Of a stretch of 64,000 nt of DNA, positions 12,901 to 24,768 are shown in pieces; positions within the stretch are counted from its first letter, which is position 1, and each line of letters opens with the position of its first letter. The translations under genes and the position numbers were made by a program. The stretch is from Chalara sp. BL73 (Eukaryota > Ascomycota > Leotiomycetes > Helotiales): the NCBI GenBank assembly GCA_918026815.1, contig CAKJVC010000162.1, positions 62,001-126,000 of the forward strand. Reading direction: 5' to 3'. The notes beneath the pieces are model-generated. The model searched no databases. It was not told the DNA's origin and saw nothing but the letters and a program-made list of their open reading frames with translations.

Positions 12901-14280
12901 ATGCCCTTCTCATGGCCCTCAATACTGAACCCCATACCGCGCAGATATCGCAGACGGTTACGCTCCAAGTTCCGCTCTGCTATTTCGCCTGCCTCTAACA
13001 TCGCATCCGTCGAAACGTCATTTAACCCTCATGATACAATAAAGGCACTACGAGCACACAGGTGGTCAGTGTACGATGCAAAGTATCTGGTTTTAATCAT
13101 CATCGCGGTGTTCTCGCTCTCCATCAGCCAGGCACCAGGGCCGCTGATGAAGACAGGCGCAGCATGTGCGCTTATAGGACTTTTGCTTATGCCCGCAACA
13201 CGGCAGTTTTTCTTGCCTTTCCTCCCTATAGCAACTTGGCTCGTCTTTTTCTTCAATGCCAGGTATGCTACTTCTGTTAAAACACTTTTCGAAACATTTT
13301 CATGCACAATGTTGGGGCGGTCTGGGCAGTGATCGGCGGCGGTTTTGATTGCAGATCTCGGGACTGACTGGTCGAATAGATTCATTCCAGCTGATTATAG
13401 ACCACACATCTGGGTCAAGGTTCTGCCAGCCCTCGAAAACATATTTTACGGTGCCAACTTAAGCAACATCCTCTCGGCACATCAGTTCGTGGTATTAGAT
13501 GTACTGGCATGGTTTCCATATGGTATTCTACACTTTGGCGGACCAGTAATTTGGGCTATCTTCATGTTCCTGTTTGCTGCACCGGGAACAGTACCTGTTT
13601 ATGCACAAACTTTCGGGTACTTGAATATCGTAGGGGTTGCGATCCAGCTGATCTTCCCATGCTCGCCTCCATGGTACGAAAACATGTATGGACTTGCACC
13701 AGCAAACTACTCCATGGAAGGGTCACCAGCTGGACTCAGACGCATAGATCAGCTGTTTGGCGTTGATATGTATACAACGAACTTCACCGCATCACCGTTA
13801 GTGTTTGGAGCGTTTCCATCACTACATTCTGGGAACGCGGTTTTAGAAGCCCTCTTTATGAGCCATTGCTTCCCCAAGCTACGTCCATTTGTAATTGGGT
13901 ATGCTATGTGGATGTGGTGGGCAACCATGTATCTATCGCACCACTACGCGGTTGATCTGGTTGCTGGCGGAATTTTAGCCGCCATCGCATTCTATATCGC
14001 GAAGACAAACTTCTTGCCCAGGGTGCAAATGGACAAGAGCTTCCGCTGGGAGTACGATTATGTCGAAGTCGGAGATGCGCCTAGCAATGGATACGAATAT
14101 GGACTTACAGTCTTTGGCAACGACGACTTCAGACATGATAGCGGTGACGAGTGGACTATTGGCTCGTCATCCTCCATCTCTTCGGGATCTCGCAGCCCGG
14201 TGGATGAGAGCCATTCGTCATGGGAAGGAGAGACTCTGGCATCTCAAGCATCAGACACGGAACTAAGCGATTTTAGATAG
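12901..14280 (+). CDS. AUR1: Inositol phosphorylceramide synthase catalytic subunit
   Basis: Transfers phosphoinositol from phosphatidylinositol to ceramide in the Golgi, an essential step of fungal sphingolipid synthesis and the target of aureobasidin A. Exons 12901-13262 and 13380-14280 encode 420 residues (yeast Aur1 is 401). The 117-bp intron (GTATGC...ATAG) was placed so that NAR joins FIPADYRPHIWVKV; an AG 25 bases upstream would shift the frame. Family landmarks are LPALENIFYGANLSNILSAH, PCSPPWYENMYG, and the two PAP2-like catalytic motifs GAFPSLHSGNA (about 264-274) and YLSHHYAVDLVAGG (about 304-317). Several membrane segments are evident and the tail is Ser-rich. An in-frame ATG at 12844 would add 19 residues; 12901 was preferred for its CAACATG context. 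Confidence 0.93.
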
Positions 14281-15429
14281 TCATACAGCTTTCCACACAT
14301 CCGAAATACAACATAACCAGCTCGACATCGACCCCTGTCGAGTCTCACGATTTACGGCATCATCATGTTACGGCGTTTAGCATATGAGCGAATTTTCCAT
14401 CCTCAAGATTCTCACTCCGCTTCTAAATCCGCCCTGTATAAATTCTTCCACCTCACCAGAAGCTAAGACGTGGAACTTTGTGGACACCTTTTCCAAGAAC
14501 ATATTAATGATAATCTGCTATGATCAACTCAATGACCTCAATTCCTACGACCTCGAAATCCATTGATCACGGCCTTCATCTTCAACGTTCGCTTCTCTGC
14601 TCTGCTAGCGCGGAGCTCATTTTTTGTGTACAATACCATCGCTAGAGTAACCGCCAGCCATTCTCTTGGGGGTTTAGAAGAGGATTTGGAATTTTCTGGC
14701 CGGGCTCGCATGTGAATTCTTTGCTTGTAAAAGCTTAGATCCTTCTGCTATTATTATTTGCTTGGAGCAAAAAAACTTTCGCTAAATATAAGCCGGCATC
14801 TGAGTCCGGTGTTGATTTGGGTAATTGCCGGAGAGAGGTGTTTTTGGCGGCCATGGGACATTTGGACGGAGCATCACTTTTCTGGGACAGAAAGGTAGAG
14901 CATAGATATTGGATGCCGGCGTGGAAGGGATATACTGTCGCTATAGAATTCAATTAGTGACATAGAGTACGGCAGAACAGGTGGCCGTGGAAGGGTGGTC
15001 GGGGAGGTAATAATAAAGTCAATGAAAGACTTGAGCTGATTATCATGTGTTTCCTATGCGTTCGTGAGCTCTTTGATTCTACTTTTGCTGGTTGCCTTTC
15101 CTTGCTTGAGTTTTTTATTAATTATCCCGTGCTTACAGCGTTGCATTTGATACTGCGTCACCAAATTGATGGACTGTAGAGAACCAAGCTCACGCTTTAT
15201 CAACTACATCCTTACCTTCTATTCTGCCCTTTCAAGCCTACAATCTCCTCTGGCAAGTGCCATCGTCTATCACGTTAAATTTGCTTGGCCCTATTCATCA
15301 TCAGATTTTTTTTTTTTTTCGAAGACCTGACGCTGCGGACGGGACGTCAACCCCACTTACGACATCTAGATTTGGACCTACCAGATATACCTACATTCTC
15401 AAGTTTCGCACGCCACCCTCAAAATCGCC
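14281..15429. other. 1.1-kb intergenic region
   Basis: Contains the presumed AUR1 3' UTR and the upstream region of the GFA-domain gene, with a T-run of about 14 near 15306 and C/T-rich leader sequence after 15340. No gene supported. Confidence 0.45.
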
Positions 15430-16766
15430 ATGAAGAGCCCTCAGCCCACCGATCCAATCACAGCAGCCTGTGCCTGCGGAGCTTTCTCCTACACATGGTC
15501 TTACCCCGCGTCCGCCCTCCCCATCCCCCGTGCTCTGTGCCTCTGCACCACGTGCCGCAAGCTCTCCGGCTCCGTAGGCATCTCGTACATCAACCTGGCC
15601 AAGGACCCTTCCTTGGACCCGTCAGACTATGATTTCAACCCGGACGCCTATAAGCTCGTGAGCTACAAGACGTCAGATGCATTGACGAGGTATTTTTGCG
15701 GGACTTGCGGCGCGCATGTTGCGGTCGGGAGGAAGAAGCCGGAAGGGCAGGGCAGGATATATGGCATTGCGACGGGGCTGTGGGATAGGACGGAGGGTGT
15801 TATCAGGTGGTCGGGGTGCAAGTATGTGGCGGATACGTTGGATGGTGGTGTTTCCGTCTGGTTGCGTACCGCCTTTGACGATCCGGTGGGCCACGAGCGA
15901 TCGCTGAGCAGGTGGTTGTTGCTGGAAATTGGGGCGGAGGTCCCGCCTGATCAGCTGCGGAAATTGGAAGGGAAGGAAGGGGAGGGGAAGGGGAAGGAGC
16001 GGCTCGAAGGGAGCTGTCATTGTGGGGGCGTGAGGTTTTGGATCTCGAGGCCTGGCGAGGAGAGTAGGAAGGCTTGGAGCCCGTTTCCGGATTTGATGGT
16101 TCCGTATCATGCTAGTGCATCGCCGGCAAATCCTGAGAATGAGACGTGGTGGTTGAGGGATAACGATACTAAATATCTGGCTGGCACTTGTACATGCAAG
16201 TCTTGTCGTCTGGCCTCTGGGTAAGCTTGTACCAAGCCACTTTTTTTTTTCTTTATTCTCAAGGAGACCTAAGTCTCAGGTCATCGTGGTGCTGATGCAG
16301 AGACAGCTTTGAGATTCAACCTTGGGCTTTCGTCCCCAAATGCAACATTTTCCAGGGAGATGGAAAGCCGCTGGACTATAAATTCGGCACCTTGAAGAGA
16401 TATGATAGCTCGGAGGGGGTGTGGAGAGAGTTTTGCGGCACTTGTGGTGCGACCGTTTTCTGGCATTGTGGTAAGTGAGCTTCTTCAGATTTGTCTCCTG
16501 CCGCCTTTCTCCTCTGTGTCTGTATATTCTCTTTGAAGTAACATGCACAAAGCAATGGCATGTTGGGGACTAACCCTCGTATAGCTGAGAGACCAGATCT
16601 GGTCGATGTGAGTGCTGGCTTGCTGGATCCTGAGGAAGGAGCGAGAGCAGAAAGGTGGCTGGACTGGTGGACAAAGCGGGTTAGTTTTAGGGAAATGGCT
16701 GCGAGCAAGAGTCTGGTGGACAGTCTGGAACTTGGTTTAAGGAGTGCAGATGACTCGGATTTATAA
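15430..16766 (+). CDS. Tandem GFA (glutathione-dependent formaldehyde-activating enzyme-like) domain protein
   Basis: Small zinc-binding protein of the GFA/CENP-V-type fold; many fungal members have no proven substrate. Three exons (15430-16220, 16301-16470, 16585-16766) give 380 residues, with introns of 80 and 114 bp that restore the frame exactly. Two GFA domains are present. Domain 1 has ACACGAFSY, CLCTTCRKLSG and CGTCGAHV in exon 1. Domain 2 begins with GSCHCGGVRFW, continues with CTCKSCRLASG at the first splice junction and ends with CGTCGATVFWHC in exon 2. A short helical tail follows. The cysteine spacing matches the zinc sites of this fold in both copies, so neither looks degenerate. 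The start ATG follows a GCC context and directly precedes domain 1. Confidence 0.88.
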
Positions 16767-17696
16767 ATCTCGTTCACAAGCTCACGATGAGCGATGGATC
16801 TTATTTGATGATAGCCCACCACTTCATCTCACGAGATTCGTTTTGAAGCCTTGGAGAGTTCTTTGATAAAGCTTGCTTGAGTAAGTTTGGTGTATTGATG
16901 CTTTTTAAATCAAAGCCATAACATGAACACATAGAGATATCTCTTTCGAATGAAGAGGTTCAAGTAGCTCCCCCCCCCCCCTTGTCAAAAGCATGTCCCG
17001 CAAGCATCACCTGCATAGGTCGGTGTCTGTATGTAAACAGGCTGTGTCCCCTCTGTTGTCTTGGTTTGCCGGCTCTTCTTCGGCACCTCCCTCGCTACAG
17101 CTCATGGCGAATCAACAAGCCACCCAAAGCCATCATCCCCAGAAACGTTGTAGATCATACCCCACTTCCACCGACCAACCCATGCAAGCCATCCGGGGTA
17201 GCTCTACGTTCCCCAGGCTCTTCAAGCATCAAACAAACACTCATTCAGACATATGAGGAATGGCTCGGTGAAAGGGAGTACCGAACCGTGCTCTTGGTGC
17301 TGATGTTCAAAGCAGTCAGACTCGTATATCGCACACTATACCACGTTTCACAACAGGAGCGGGGATGCGTGAGTAATATGGGGAAAGACCCGTGATGCTT
17401 TGGCCCGAGTGAATGGCTTGCTCATGGGGACGGCGTGGTGTGAATGGGCAGGAGAGGTATGGGTAGCTCATGTAGGTCAGAGACATTCACTGCTGCGTCG
17501 TGATATAAGGCTGCTTTTTGCCCCCTTGTGGAACGTGGATAACCTCCTGCTAGCCTGCCACTTCACCTTTACGCGGACAACGCACAAGTTTCACCTTTAC
17601 TTCGAAGACGATCTGAGCAAATACCAGCGGTCAAGATTTTTATTTGATTTGAGCTGTCGAAAGGAGACCTCACGTAGTGATTCGAAGGGGGCAAAG
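16767..17696. other. 0.9-kb intergenic region
   Basis: A C-run of about 12 lies around 16970-16981. A 137-codon plus-strand ORF at 16982-17395 has no homology I recognise and an erratic composition, so it is not called. The 300 bases before 17697 are the likely promoter of the FucP-like permease. Confidence 0.45.
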
Positions 17697-19230
17697 ATGG
17701 CGATCTGGAAACGCAAGATCACGGTCAACGATAACGAGGTCACTTCTGCCGTGCATCTCACCCTTAGACAATCCCTCGTACCTAACTTCCTCGTCACGAT
17801 CCTCTTCTTCCTATGGTAAGCCGCTCTCCTTCTCTTTCACCCTCGAACTTCACCTAACCCATCACCAGGGGCTTCGCATACGGTCTGCTTGATGTCCTCA
17901 ACCCCCATTTCCAAGAAACTCTCAACATCACTCCCTCCCGATCCTCTGGCCTCTCCGCCGCCTACTTTGGTGCCTACTTCCTCTGCCCGCCCACAATCTC
18001 CGGCTATATCCTTCGAAAATGGGGTTTCCGTGTGACATTCATGACTGGGCTCTGCATTTTGGCGATTGGATGCCTCATGATGTGGCCTAGCGGTGTAAAA
18101 CACTCCTTCGGTGGTTTCTGCGGGAGCATGTTCATCGTCGGTGCTGGTCTCTCTACGCTCGAGACAGCTGCTGATCCGTTCCTCTCCATCTGCGGTCCTC
18201 CTCGATACTCGGAAATCAGACTTAATCTCGCGCAAGCCGTACAAGCTGTTGGTTCATTCGTTGCTCCGCTTCTGGCATCGAGGGTCTTCTTTGCAGATAC
18301 CGTGAACACAGACGAGGGACTTAAGAACGTGCAATGGACATATCTTGGTGTAGCAGGCTTTGTAGCCCTGTTGATTGTTCTGTTCTTTGTGGCACCTATG
18401 CCTGAGATCACAGATGCAGATATGGGCACGCAGGAATTGGAGATCGCGGAGTTTGATCCCGGACCATTTAAAAAGCAAACCAATCTTTTCCTTGCTGTTT
18501 GGAGCCAGTTCTGCTATGTTGGTGCTCAAGTTGCGGTTGCAAACTACTTTGTCAACTTTTGCAAGGAAGCTGGCACAACTGCAGCGAAGGGCTGTAAGTC
18601 TTGCATTTATATACTTCTAGAAAAGCCTATGCTAATCAATAAATAGCGGATATTTTTGCGGCAGCTCAAGGACTATACGCATTCAATCGTTTCTTGGCAG
18701 GCGGTCTCATGACGATCAAAGCCATCAAGCCACGCTACATCCTCGCTCTATACCTCTGTATGTGTTTCGTCTTCGTGCTTGCTGCCTCCCAAACAACCGG
18801 TAACGCATCCATCGGCCTTTTATGCATGGTCCTCTGCTGGGAGTCCGCCTGCTTCGCTACAATCTTCACGCTCGGCCTACGTGGTCTTGGACGTCACACC
18901 AAGACAGGAGGTTCCCTCATCGTCGCAGCCATCTCTGGCGGTGCCGTATTTCCTCCCATGGCAGGAGCAGTTGCGACGCACTTGCAGAAGAGGAATAGCA
19001 AGAAAGCGTTTCATATTTGTATGCTGATTCCCATGGGAGGCTTCATTGCTGCCTGGATCTATCCGCTATACGTGAATATCTGGAACAAGGAGGTTATGGA
19101 TGTTCGGCGCGAAACAAAGGTGGGTGTTGAGCCGGTGGTGAGCGACAAGGAGCATGCATTGGAGGCGATGGATTCTCATGCCGCTGGGCGTAGGGATAAC
19201 GTGACAACGGTCGAGGAGACCAAGACCTAG
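17697..19230 (+). CDS. MFS sugar permease, L-fucose:H+ symporter (FHS/FucP) type
   Basis: Plasma-membrane sugar importer of the FHS subfamily, which transports fucose, glucose or galactose. Exons 17697-17815, 17869-18593 and 18647-19230 give 475 residues; both introns are 53 bp with consistent phases. The FHS pattern is visible in FLWGFAYGLLDVLNPHFQE near the N-terminus (helix 1 with the conserved D and N), SAAYFGAYFLCPPTISGYIL and GLSTLETAADPFLSICGP. About twelve hydrophobic segments are present. The ATG at 17697 is the first that fits; the frame is open further upstream but contains no plausible membrane sequence. Substrate is inferred from the family. The C-terminus is hydrophilic and short. 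Confidence 0.9.
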
Positions 19231-20791
19231 ATATTGGCTCAGGATGCAAATGAATTTGGCCATGGTGTTTGGAAATTCGATTGGGTTAATAGGACTACTG
19301 ATAACTTGTATCGTTTTGTAGGACAGGTAGAAATTACACCTCACGATGATATGCGTTTTTTTATACCTACATGCAAAAAGGAGCGCCTTTTCCATTCGAC
19401 TTTGTAACCCGCACCTAGTATTATACTTAGCATAGCCTGAGCTAAAAACAAAAGCTAACTCTCTCTCTCAAGAACCCTTTCTCTTCTCTGTTTACTGTAT
19501 CAACCTAAGAGAAAGGAGTCTCTAGATCATGCTGGGCTCAAGAACACAGTTGGTATTATGTCGAAGTTTTTACTCTTCATGGTCCACCAATAATTTCGAA
19601 CACCCTATTCCCAATATTGTTTAAGGGGTGACGCACGATGGCATGGATAACTGTCCATGGAAATCTCGACCTTGGGATATACACCCGAAGACGAGGGAAG
19701 GGTTGTTGATCGTGGAGCTTTGCTAGTAGGGCATGCAACAGCGTTTCATATGCTGCGAGAGGTACACAATTTCCGCGCCATCGTGGTTCGGATATCATGT
19801 AACAACCGATCCGTTATTGGAATCGTGGATAACGAGGAGAAGCGGGATGAGCCTCTGCGATAATTGCTCCGTGATGATGTTTACACATCATGTTGGAAAA
19901 GAGAGATGTTCAGATACTAGAACACCACTGCGGTCGGTAAGCTAAACGATAGACTTCTGCGAGTTCGGCAGACTTCCACCTCGGGTATAAGAAGCCAGTT
20001 GGGCCTTCCTGGTGTCCCGATTGTCCTCCGGTTGTGTGATGGCATGGCGATTTACCACGCCACGCTGTTGGGTCCAACTGTGGGTCCACGGGACGGGTGG
20101 CCCACCAAAAAAAGGATAGTCCTTGGCCTGAAGTCTATTCGCATCTGCATTGTGGCTGTCGAGTCATTCTTTTAAAGACCTCAGGCTGCTTTTTATGTAC
20201 TCATGACAAGAAGCACCGTCTCACAACTATCGTATGCGGCTTCATTCCGCTGTCTAAGAGATGCGAAATGCGGACGCCCCATCGAGATGCACGATGATGA
20301 AATTTTTTGGGGCTCTCCTTACGGAACACGAGTGGTGTTATTTGATATCTCTTCTGGCACTTTCTCCATAACGATTCTTTCATACCATTTCGTTGGCTCG
20401 TTTATATTTAAGCCTCCTGCCGAGGTGCCGGATATGGCTGACAGAGGCGCATCACTGGTCGTCCCCATCTGGGTGTTTTCCATAACTTGCCGAGATATGT
20501 CCTGAAATGCCAAGACATCACGCCTCCGAGACCAATGGCGTGAGATATCAGTCCCCTTTTTGTGGAACACTGAGTAGTGCTCTATCAAATCTTCGTTCCA
20601 TTTGGTTTGCAGGATTTTGATAAGAGGTCATACTTAAAAATGAATCAGAGTCAGGGGTTAGAAGTGCTTGTATATAAGGATGTGGGTGCCCGAGGTCTTC
20701 TGTACTACATCAGCGTTGGAGCACAGCGTCTTGCTTTAAATACCATCATACATCTCGAATATTTGTTATTTCATATATATAGTTTCTAAAC
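19231..20791. other. 1.6-kb intergenic region
   Basis: No gene supported. Short ORFs overlap each other on both strands without domains. A TATATATA-like stretch lies about 15 bases before the start codon of the next gene. Confidence 0.45.
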
Positions 20792-22596
20792 ATGCCAGAA
20801 GCGAGAGGAGATACCACATTTGCACCTATAGCTACGACACAAGAACCAGCTACAACCCATGCGTCATTACAGCACGCTACCACAAATGGCTCTCAGATCC
20901 ATCCCGTCCACACACATGCCTCTCACAAAGCAGCCCGTGACCCCAATCTGGACGTCAACCTCCCATATCGAACACTTACAGCCAGTGCAAACCTCGCCGA
21001 ATATACAACGACTGCACCTTCAGGCGAGATACCAGGTCCTATAGCCAAGGATGGGAAGAAAGAATACAAGCTTGTCACTTTTACGCCAAATGACCCGGAG
21101 AATCCCAAGAACTGGAGCAAAGCGTATAAATGGTACTGTACGATGGTGGTGGCGGTCACTTGTTTCGTGGTTGCCTTTGCAAGTTCAGTAATCACGGCAG
21201 ATATCGCAGGTGTGGAAAGGGAATTTAACGTTTCAGAGGAGGTTGGGCTGGTTAGCATCAGCATTTTTGTGGTGGGCTTTGGTTTAGGTAAGCTCGAGAC
21301 GCAAAATTCGGCAGAACAATGATGCTGATTGTTCCAGGTCCTATGGTCTTCGCTCCTCTATCTGAGGTCCTCGGACGAAGAAAGATCTACGCAACCACGC
21401 TTCTACTCGCTGTTATCTTCATCATCCCTTGTGCTGTAGCACCAAACATAGAAACCCTCCTAATATGCCGCGCCATCGACGGTATCGCTTTCTCAGCACC
21501 GATGACCCTCGTCGGCGGCACCTTAGCCGATCTCTGGAGGACAGAAGAGCGCGGTGTTCCAATGGCCGCTTTCTCAGCTGCGCCATTCATCGGCCCAGCA
21601 ATCGGGCCCCTCGTCGGCGGATTTCTTTCCGATGCGGCAGGATGGCGTTGGCTATACTGGATCCAGCTCATCTTCGCCGGTGTGATCTACATTCTCATCA
21701 CGTTCACTGTCCCCGAAACCTACGCACCTACCATCCTCGCGCGACGAGCACGTAAACTACGTGAAAGCACCGGAGAAAGCGAGCATGTTACAGAACAAGA
21801 CCTTGATTTGCGACCTTTCAGTGAGCGTCTTCGCATCTTCCTCATTCGGCCCTTCCAGCTGCTCTTTGGCGAGCTCATCGTCTTTTTAGTGAGCTTGTAC
21901 ATGTCCGTTCTCTACGGCCTTCTGTACATGTTCTTCGTCGCCTATCCCATTATTTACCAAGGAGGAAAGGGTTACTCGGCAGGCATCACGGGATTAATGT
22001 TCATTCCCATCGCCCTAGGGGTTCTCTGCTCCGCCGCCTGCGCTCCGTTGGTCAACAAGCACTACCTCAAGCTCTGCGCCAAACACAACGGCTCGCCGCC
22101 AGCAGAAGTCCGATTAATACCCATGATGGTATCCTGCTGGTTCATCCCCATCGGCCTCTTCATCTTCGCTTGGACATCCTACCCGCGCCTCTCGTGGGCC
22201 GGCCCGGCCATCGCCGGCTTCCCCGTGGGATTCGGCTTCATCTTCCTCTACAACAGCGCCAACAACTACCTGGTCGACAGCTACCAACACCAAGCGGCCT
22301 CCGCGCTCGCCGCAAAGACGTTCCTCCGATCCTTCTGGGGCGCCGCCGTCGTGCTCTTCACCGAGCAGATGTACGCCCGGCTCGGCGACCAGTGGGCCAG
22401 CACGCTGTTGGCGTTCATCGCGCTCGCGTGCTGCGCCATCCCCTACCTGTTTTGGGTGTTTGGCGCGAGGATTCGCCAGCGCAGCCGCTATGCGTATAGC
22501 GGGGATGACGAGGAGACGTTGAAGACCGAACCGGCGACGCAGAGGGCTGACAGCACGGAGTTGCAGCGCGCGATGAGCTACCTGAGTAATCCTTAG
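20792..22596 (+). CDS. MFS multidrug/metabolite exporter, DHA1-like
   Basis: Proton-driven efflux or uptake permease of the plasma membrane. Exons 20792-21287 and 21338-22596 encode 584 residues; the 50-bp intron (GTAAGC...TCCAG) splits a Gly codon. A hydrophilic N-terminal region of about 110 residues ends in [16 protein letters not shown], the stretch that precedes helix 1 in fungal DHA1 transporters. Signature blocks are [12 protein letters not shown] (motif A region), [14 protein letters not shown], and [13 protein letters not shown] (motif C-like antiporter signature). About twelve membrane segments follow. Members export azoles, polyamines or secondary metabolites, so the substrate cannot be told. 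No biosynthetic gene lies immediately beside it. Confidence 0.9.
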
Positions 22597-23609
22597 GTAG
22601 ATGGCGGATGCGAGGGGCGAGTAAGATAGAGGCGTCGAGCATATCATTTTGTGTGCGTTGCATAGGCGTTGCCCTGGCGCAGGTGTTTGGAAGAATAGAT
22701 CGGGAGATAGAAGCATAGACATAGCGAAGTATATATATAATTACTAATATAAAGAAGAAAGCACCTGCCCGTCTCGTCTACGTGCGTGGTTGTTGTGAGC
22801 AGACATACCCTTGGTTTCGGCCGGCAGCAAGCCTTTATCAGGATACCAAATTTAGATTGGTTGCGTGCCTCTGGAGATCTTTTACCCGCGCGGCCGCGCT
22901 ACGTAAGGCCAGCCTGATTCGGGATTTAAAGCGTCAGGCGGCGCAATTATCAAGTGAGATACATGTCTCCGCCTACGCCGGACTCTTTTTTTTTTTTCTG
23001 GCGGGTTCTTGGCGGTCTCGCTTAGAAAGGGGGAGGGCGGATATGTTCTTTTATTTCATGATAAATGCGATCATGTTATGAGCCTCTTTGATGCCGTAGA
23101 GATGGACGAGGGCGGATCAAGAAACACGGGATACCGGTGCCACGTAAGATAGATGTTTGGGGAGATATTACCTGGATGGTTTGGTAGCGGCTGGCTATTT
23201 CCCACGGTGATGGGCTCGTTGAGGGGTGGTCTGCGCCGTAAGGACGCTGTTTAAATTTTTAGAGCTTTTAGGCCAGAACCTAGATGTGCCTTCTTATGCC
23301 TTTAGATCATCTATTTCTGGGTATGGTGAGCACGCTATGGTGGGAACGGTGGTGGTGGTGCGAGGATAAGATTACGCCAGCAAGTTTCGGCGTGCGACGG
23401 TTGAAAAATATAATGCTAATAGTTTCCCTAGGTTCTCGGTCGAGATGGGAATACATATTCTCCGTAGATATAAAGGAATAGGTACAATACGCTTATATTT
23501 TATGCATGTCAAGAAACGAATATTCCATACGGAAAGATACCTAAAGGTTTTAACTAAGCTAACGCCGCGGAAGTTGAGAAGTCTAGGTCATTTGAACATT
23601 GATATCAAG
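22597..23609. other. 1.0-kb intergenic region
   Basis: Likely 3' UTR of the DHA1 gene and promoter of the acetyltransferase gene. No gene supported. The acetyltransferase frame stays open back to an ATG at 23445. Confidence 0.45.
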
Positions 23610-24659
23610 ATGCCTTTTATTGAATTAAAGAGTGAGGTGGATGGTATGCAGCATGTTGAGACGGTGGCTTCTCATCAAAGCCTTGAATCCCTTGATCAAG
23701 CCCAAAGGCTGCGGCTCCATGCCGCATCAGGGCCGTATCTCCTGACCAGAGTTGAGAAACAGGTAGCCATCGAAAGAAGCAGCGAAACCGCAGATCCCAC
23801 TCCGGCCGTGAGTAAAATCCATGAACAGCTTAATCTCAATGCTCCAGAACAAACGCTCTATGTCTCAGAACCGGGAGATGAGCAACAGAGAGCCGGCCGC
23901 GAGGCAAACATTGAAGAGGAAGCTAGAGCCAATAGAATAGCTTCACCAAGCTACGCATGGGATTCTTGCCTCCCAGCAGGTTTCGAGCTCATCCATCAAA
24001 CTAACGCCGATAAGAAAACCCAGCACTTCGCTCGAACATTCCTCGTCTGCATCGTCTCCACGACAGACAGAGACTTGGAGATAGGCCAAGCACACGCGCG
24101 CTACCTCGATCGCTCGCTCGTCCCTCTTAGGCACAACGCCCACAAACCTGGGAACCTCTACCAAGCCGTCGAGGAGCTTAACGAAGGCGAATCCGACGCT
24201 TTGGCTTTCGCAAAAGATCTCTTCTATGCGTCCGGCTCTCTGAATTCTAATATTGTGAAGGATGGGGGACCCTTTGGACAGGAAATGGCGAAGGGCGCGG
24301 TATTGATTTTGGCGTATTTGCATGTCGGGGTGGAGTATAGGAGGCGGGGGCTTGCGACGGCGTTACTTCTAGAATTGATTCGCAAGGCGAGCGTGACAAA
24401 GGGTGGCCTGTCGTGGATGGTCGTGAAGCCGGGTGTTATCGACTGTATCGGATCTGATTTTTGGATGGAAACTTGCGGACTGGATGAGGAGGAGAAGAGG
24501 GCGGCCAAAAAGGAGCATTACGATCAGGCGGTACGCTTTTACCGGAGCTTTGGGTTCCGCAGGATTGCACGATCGAAATGGTTCGCGTTGTCGATGGACC
24601 CAGAGCATGGGAGTTATAGTGTGAGGATCGAAGATGATTTAGAGGCGAAGGATACTTGA
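23610..24659 (+). CDS. GNAT-family N-acetyltransferase
   Basis: Predicted acetyl-CoA-dependent N-acetyltransferase of 349 residues in a single exon. The acetyl-CoA-binding motif is in the C-terminal half: AVLILAYLHVGVEYRRRGLATALLLELI contains the R-x-x-G-x-A type loop (RRRGLA). It is followed by a beta strand, SWMVVKPGV, and by the late helix/strand YDQAVRFYRSFGFRRIARSKWFAL that usually closes the GNAT fold. The first 120 residues are Glu/Gln-rich and probably disordered. The ATG at 23610 starts a sensible sequence; an in-frame ATG at 23445 would add 55 mostly basic residues and seems more like leader. The gene converges with the SIMPL-domain gene, with only 109 bp between stop codons. Substrate unknown. 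Confidence 0.8.
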   Translation: MPFIELKSEVDGMQHVETVASHQSLESLDQAQRLRLHAASGPYLLTRVEKQVAIERSSETADPTPAVSKIHEQLNLNAPEQTLYVSEPGDEQQRAGREANIEEEARANRIASPSYAWDSCLPAGFELIHQTNADKKTQHFARTFLVCIVSTTDRDLEIGQAHARYLDRSLVPLRHNAHKPGNLYQAVEELNEGESDALAFAKDLFYASGSLNSNIVKDGGPFGQEMAKGAVLILAYLHVGVEYRRRGLATALLLELIRKASVTKGGLSWMVVKPGVIDCIGSDFWMETCGLDEEEKRAAKKEHYDQAVRFYRSFGFRRIARSKWFALSMDPEHGSYSVRIEDDLEAKDT

Positions 24660-24768
24660 TGTTACAACACCAACTTGGAAGGGAGGCGACTATTGTGATA
24701 AGTCTGAGGTAATATCTTTGGGAGCTACCCATGAAATGTTGCGTATTCTGGTGCTTGCTTGCATAGCT

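Noticed and set aside
13263..13354. Shorter AUR1 intron ending at the AG at 13354
   Set aside because: It brings a stop codon after three codons; the AG at 13379 restores the conserved sequence.
16982..17395. 137-codon plus-strand ORF upstream of the FucP-like permease
   Set aside because: Erratic composition, no domain, preceded by a homopolymer C run; most likely random.
23445..23609. Upstream in-frame ATG extension of the acetyltransferase
   Set aside because: Adds 55 basic residues unlike the rest of the protein; the start at 23610 is simpler, though not proven.
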